Shown here one piece after another: positions 14,158 to 16,219 of a DNA stretch of 16,219 nucleotides (position 1 is the stretch's first letter; each line of letters begins with the position of its first letter). Source of the DNA: CAYZYO01 sp964482585. Lineage in GTDB: Bacteria > Bacillota > Syntrophomonadia > Syntrophomonadales > Syntrophomonadaceae. The stretch covers positions 1-16,219 of the forward strand of contig CAYZYO010000053.1 of NCBI GenBank assembly GCA_964482585.1, written 5' to 3'. The notes beneath the pieces were generated by a model that worked only from the letters and a program-made list of their open reading frames with translations, ran no database searches and was not told the origin of the DNA. A program made the position numbers and the translations under genes.

Positions 14158-14223
14158 ATCAGTAAATAGGGGAATAAAAATTTTTTTATATACAGTTTTT
14201 AACAAAATAAAGGAGTGAAAGAT

Positions 14224-14403
14224 TTGTTTGGATTAATTGGGAATTTCGGTCCATGGGAACTAGCGTTAATTCTGTTAATTGTGCTTATAATTGTTGGACC
14301 TGGTAAGTTACCACAAGTAGGACAATCTATGGGGAAGGCATTTCAGAATTTCAGAAAAGCTAAAGAAGAGGAAATTGACGAACTCGAAGAAAAAGAGAAG
14401 TAG
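14224..14403 (+). CDS. tatA: Sec-independent translocase protein TatA
   Basis: A 59-residue pore-forming subunit of the Tat pathway. It has one N-terminal membrane helix (about 8-24, WELALILLIVLIIV), the conserved GPGKLPQVG hinge (25-33), an amphipathic helix to about 46, and an acidic/lysine tail. The start is TTG 14224, with AAAGGAG (14209-14215) 8 nt upstream. A GTG at 14215 lies on top of that ribosome site and is unlikely. Numbering from TTG gives the usual TatA beginning M-F-G-L. It is followed at once by a strong terminator, closing this transcription unit. TatB function is probably also served by TatA, since no separate tatB is seen. Confidence 0.95.
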   Translation: MFGLIGNFGPWELALILLIVLIIVGPGKLPQVGQSMGKAFQNFRKAKEEEIDELEEKEK

Positions 14404-14405
14404 CC

Positions 14406-14431
14406 AGGTCTGATTTCAGACCTTTTTTTTT
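14406..14431 (+). terminator. Intrinsic terminator after tatA
   Basis: AGGTCTGA (14406-14413) pairs with TCAGACCT (14416-14423), and nine T (14423-14431) follow. Confidence 0.9.
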
Positions 14432-14458
14432 AAGTGTTATGAAATGATGGGAGTTATT

Positions 14459-15100
14459 ATGGGGCATTTATTTCCAATATTTATTAATTTGCGGGGTAAA
14501 AAGTGTTTAATCATTGGTGGGGGGGAGGTAGCAGAACGTAAAATAGAAGACCTACTTCAATATGAAGCCGCAATAACCATTGTTAGTCCCCAGGTTACTG
14601 ATAAAATTAGGACATGGGTTGAGAGTGGAATCATTACGTATTTATCTAGAGAATTTGAAGAGGATGACATTAATGGTATTTTTATGGTATTTGCAGCTAC
14701 TAATAATAGCCTTGTCAACCAGGAAATTGCAGCATTATGCCGTAAAAAAGATGTACTGCTTAATGCTGTTGATGATCCTCTAAATTGTGATTTTTTTATA
14801 CCTTCAATACTCAGGCATAATTCTCTTGTTATAGCTGTATCAACTGAGGGGAAGAGCCCGTTATATGCCAGAAAAATCAGACAGGATTTGGAAAAAATTA
14901 TCAGTGAAGAATATGGTGAATTTGTAGACATTCTTGGGCAACAACGGGAATATATAAAGAATATGGTTCCTGATATAAGAGATAGAAAAAGAATTTTTCA
15001 GGCTATAGTAGACTCAGATATACTAGAATTACTAAAGGCTGGCGAAAATGAAAAAGTAAGGGAGAGGTTGAGAGAATGTATGTCCTTGTGGGGGGAATAA
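14459..15100 (+). CDS. Precorrin-2 dehydrogenase / sirohydrochlorin ferrochelatase (CysG N-terminal/Met8 type)
   Basis: A 213-residue protein with an N-terminal Rossmann fold for NAD: KKCLIIGGGEVAERK (14-28). NAVDDPLNCDF (102-112) carries the Asp pair implicated in dehydrogenation, and STEGKSPLYARKIRQDLE (128-145) belongs to the same family. It would oxidise precorrin-2 to sirohydrochlorin and may also insert iron to give siroheme. The chosen start is ATG 14459 with GGGAG (14449-14453) 5 nt upstream; ATGs at 14444 and 14447 lie at or before that site. It overlaps hemA by 25 nt, so the two tetrapyrrole genes are translationally linked. No separate methyltransferase is in the window. How much ferrochelatase activity it has cannot be told. 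Confidence 0.92.
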   Translation: MGHLFPIFINLRGKKCLIIGGGEVAERKIEDLLQYEAAITIVSPQVTDKIRTWVESGIITYLSREFEEDDINGIFMVFAATNNSLVNQEIAALCRKKDVLLNAVDDPLNCDFFIPSILRHNSLVIAVSTEGKSPLYARKIRQDLEKIISEEYGEFVDILGQQREYIKNMVPDIRDRKRIFQAIVDSDILELLKAGENEKVRERLRECMSLWGE

Positions 15101-16219
15101 ACCATACAACAGCGCCGGTTGATATTCGTGAAAAATTTGCTATATGCGGGGTTAATCTTGATAATGCATATGATTATTTTAAGAATCACGATGTAATTGA
15201 AGGGGCTGTAGTTCTAAATACCTGTAATCGGACTGAGGTATATGCTACTGCTAGAGATATTGAAAAAGGTATGAAGGTAATAGAGGGTTTCCTGGAGGAA
15301 TATTCCGGCATCTGCTGTGAAGAACTGAAAAACTATCTCTACCAGCCAAACTGCTATGATGCTATTCTACATATTTTTAAGGTTGCTTCGGGGTTAGATT
15401 CAATGATTGTGGGCGAAGATCAGATTCTTGGCCAGGTAAAGGAAGCACATCAGATGGCTATAGAAGCCGGTGCTTCTGATGGAGTATTAAATGCATTATT
15501 TCAAAAGGCTATAAATGTGGGGAAAAAAGTACGGACTAATACAACTATAAGCAAACAACCACTTTCCATTAGTTATGCAGCAGTTGAACTGGCGAAAAAA
15601 ATCCTGGGTAATTTAACAAACAAAACGGTTATAGTAATCGGTGCTGGAGAGATGAGTGAGTTAACTACTGAATATTTAATGATTAATGGGGTTCAATCAG
15701 TAATTGTGTCCAACAGGTCATATGATCGGGCAGTTAAAATGGCTGATAAATTTGATGGCCGGGCAGTCCGATTTAATGAGCTTTCTACCCAGTTAAGTGC
15801 TGTTGATATTGTAATCAGCTGTACAGCTGCGAGTCATTATGTTTTGCACCAGGCAAACTGCCGGGATGTTCTTGAAAAAAGAAATGGTCAAAAAATATTA
15901 ATGATAGATATTGCTGTTCCTCGAGATATCGATCCGGCTCTTAAGGATATCGCTGGAGTATTTATCTATGACATTGATAAACTACAGAATGTTGTAGATG
16001 CCAACTATCTCGAAAAACAAAAAGCGATTGTTAGAGCAGAAAAAATTATTATGGAAGAGCTGGTAAAGTTTAACGAATGGCTGGCAGGGCTCTATGTAGT
16101 GCCGGTTATTACTGCTTTAAAAACAAAAGGAGAAGAGATAAAACAGGAGGAACTTAAAAGGGCTTTGAATCGCCTGGGAAGGTTATCTGAGCGTAATCAA
16201 AAGATTTTAAATACCTTAG
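15076..16219 (+). CDS. hemA: Glutamyl-tRNA reductase (3' end outside window)
   Basis: The frame is open from ATG 15076 to the window end: 381 codons and no stop, against a usual length of about 420. It reduces glutamyl-tRNA(Glu) to glutamate-1-semialdehyde, the first step of C5-route tetrapyrrole synthesis. The catalytic cysteine C50 lies in VLNTCNRTE, substrate-pocket motifs include the start VGGINHTTAPVDIREK and SGLDSMIVGEDQILGQVK, and the NADPH Rossmann segment is TVIVIGAGEMSE. The C-terminal dimerisation helix begins at about residue 315. GGAGAGG (15061-15067) is 8 nt upstream of the ATG, inside the preceding gene, with which it overlaps. The precorrin-2 dehydrogenase upstream fits a siroheme, heme or cobalamin branch starting from this enzyme. 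Confidence 0.97.
   Translation, partial: MYVLVGGINHTTAPVDIREKFAICGVNLDNAYDYFKNHDVIEGAVVLNTCNRTEVYATARDIEKGMKVIEGFLEEYSGICCEELKNYLYQPNCYDAILHIFKVASGLDSMIVGEDQILGQVKEAHQMAIEAGASDGVLNALFQKAINVGKKVRTNTTISKQPLSISYAAVELAKKILGNLTNKTVIVIGAGEMSELTTEYLMINGVQSVIVSNRSYDRAVKMADKFDGRAVRFNELSTQLSAVDIVISCTAASHYVLHQANCRDVLEKRNGQKILMIDIAVPRDIDPALKDIAGVFIYDIDKLQNVVDANYLEKQKAIVRAEKIIMEELVKFNEWLAGLYVVPVITALKTKGEEIKQEELKRALNRLGRLSERNQKILNTL

Noticed and set aside
14557..14931. Long antisense frame within the precorrin-2 dehydrogenase gene
   Set aside because: The + strand frame has clear family motifs, and the opposite frame lacks any recognisable content or ribosome site.
1..16219. CRISPR arrays, tRNA or rRNA genes, insertion sequences, phage genes
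   Set aside because: No regularly spaced repeats, tRNA cloverleaf sequence, rRNA segment, transposase or phage protein was recognised on either strand.

Overview
The window looks like chromosomal DNA from a low-GC, anaerobic, Gram-positive-lineage bacterium (Clostridia or Halanaerobia type). The evidence is AT-rich intergenic DNA, strong AGGAGG ribosome binding sites, frequent GTG and TTG starts, a rubrerythrin, a ydaO-type c-di-AMP riboswitch, and a split heptaprenyl diphosphate synthase. I cannot name the genus. The osmolyte uptake system would suit a salt-stressed organism, but this is inference.

Layout. 1-219 is the 3' end of an agmatinase gene on the + strand. It shares a bidirectional terminator with a rubrerythrin gene on the - strand (268-807). 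A second - strand gene (915-1358) encodes an unrecognised 147-residue protein, and an 86-bp nested inverted repeat covers its 3' end. From 1565 to 4945, a sigma-A-like promoter and a c-di-AMP riboswitch precede a glycine-betaine ABC transporter operon (ATPase with CBS domains, permease, lipoprotein), ending in a perfect bidirectional terminator. trpS (4989-5990, - strand) encodes a TrpRS with a four-cysteine motif like that of the iron-sulfur TrpRS type. Its roughly 600-nt leader includes a T-box-like terminator/antiterminator whose tRNA-acceptor-binding bases look altered. A divergent MarR-type regulator follows at 6795-7217.

Then comes speD (7519-7899) with its own promoter and terminator, and a 570-nt gap holding an inverted pair of REP-like repeats. 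From 8531 onward all genes are on the + strand: hepS-like subunit, UbiD, UbiA, UbiX, hepT, tatC, tatA, precorrin-2 dehydrogenase, and hemA (cut by the window end).

How the genes work together. hepS and hepT flank the UbiD/UbiA/UbiX trio. HepS/HepT would make the C35 side chain, the UbiA protein would attach it to an aromatic acid, and UbiD with the prenyl-FMN made by UbiX would decarboxylate the product. This fits late menaquinone synthesis, probably by the futalosine route (mqnP/L/M), though no mqnA-D gene is visible. tatC/tatA (export of folded, cofactor-loaded proteins) and two tetrapyrrole genes follow directly, so the right half reads as a respiratory-chain assembly block. Agmatinase and speD both belong to polyamine synthesis but lie about 7 kb apart.
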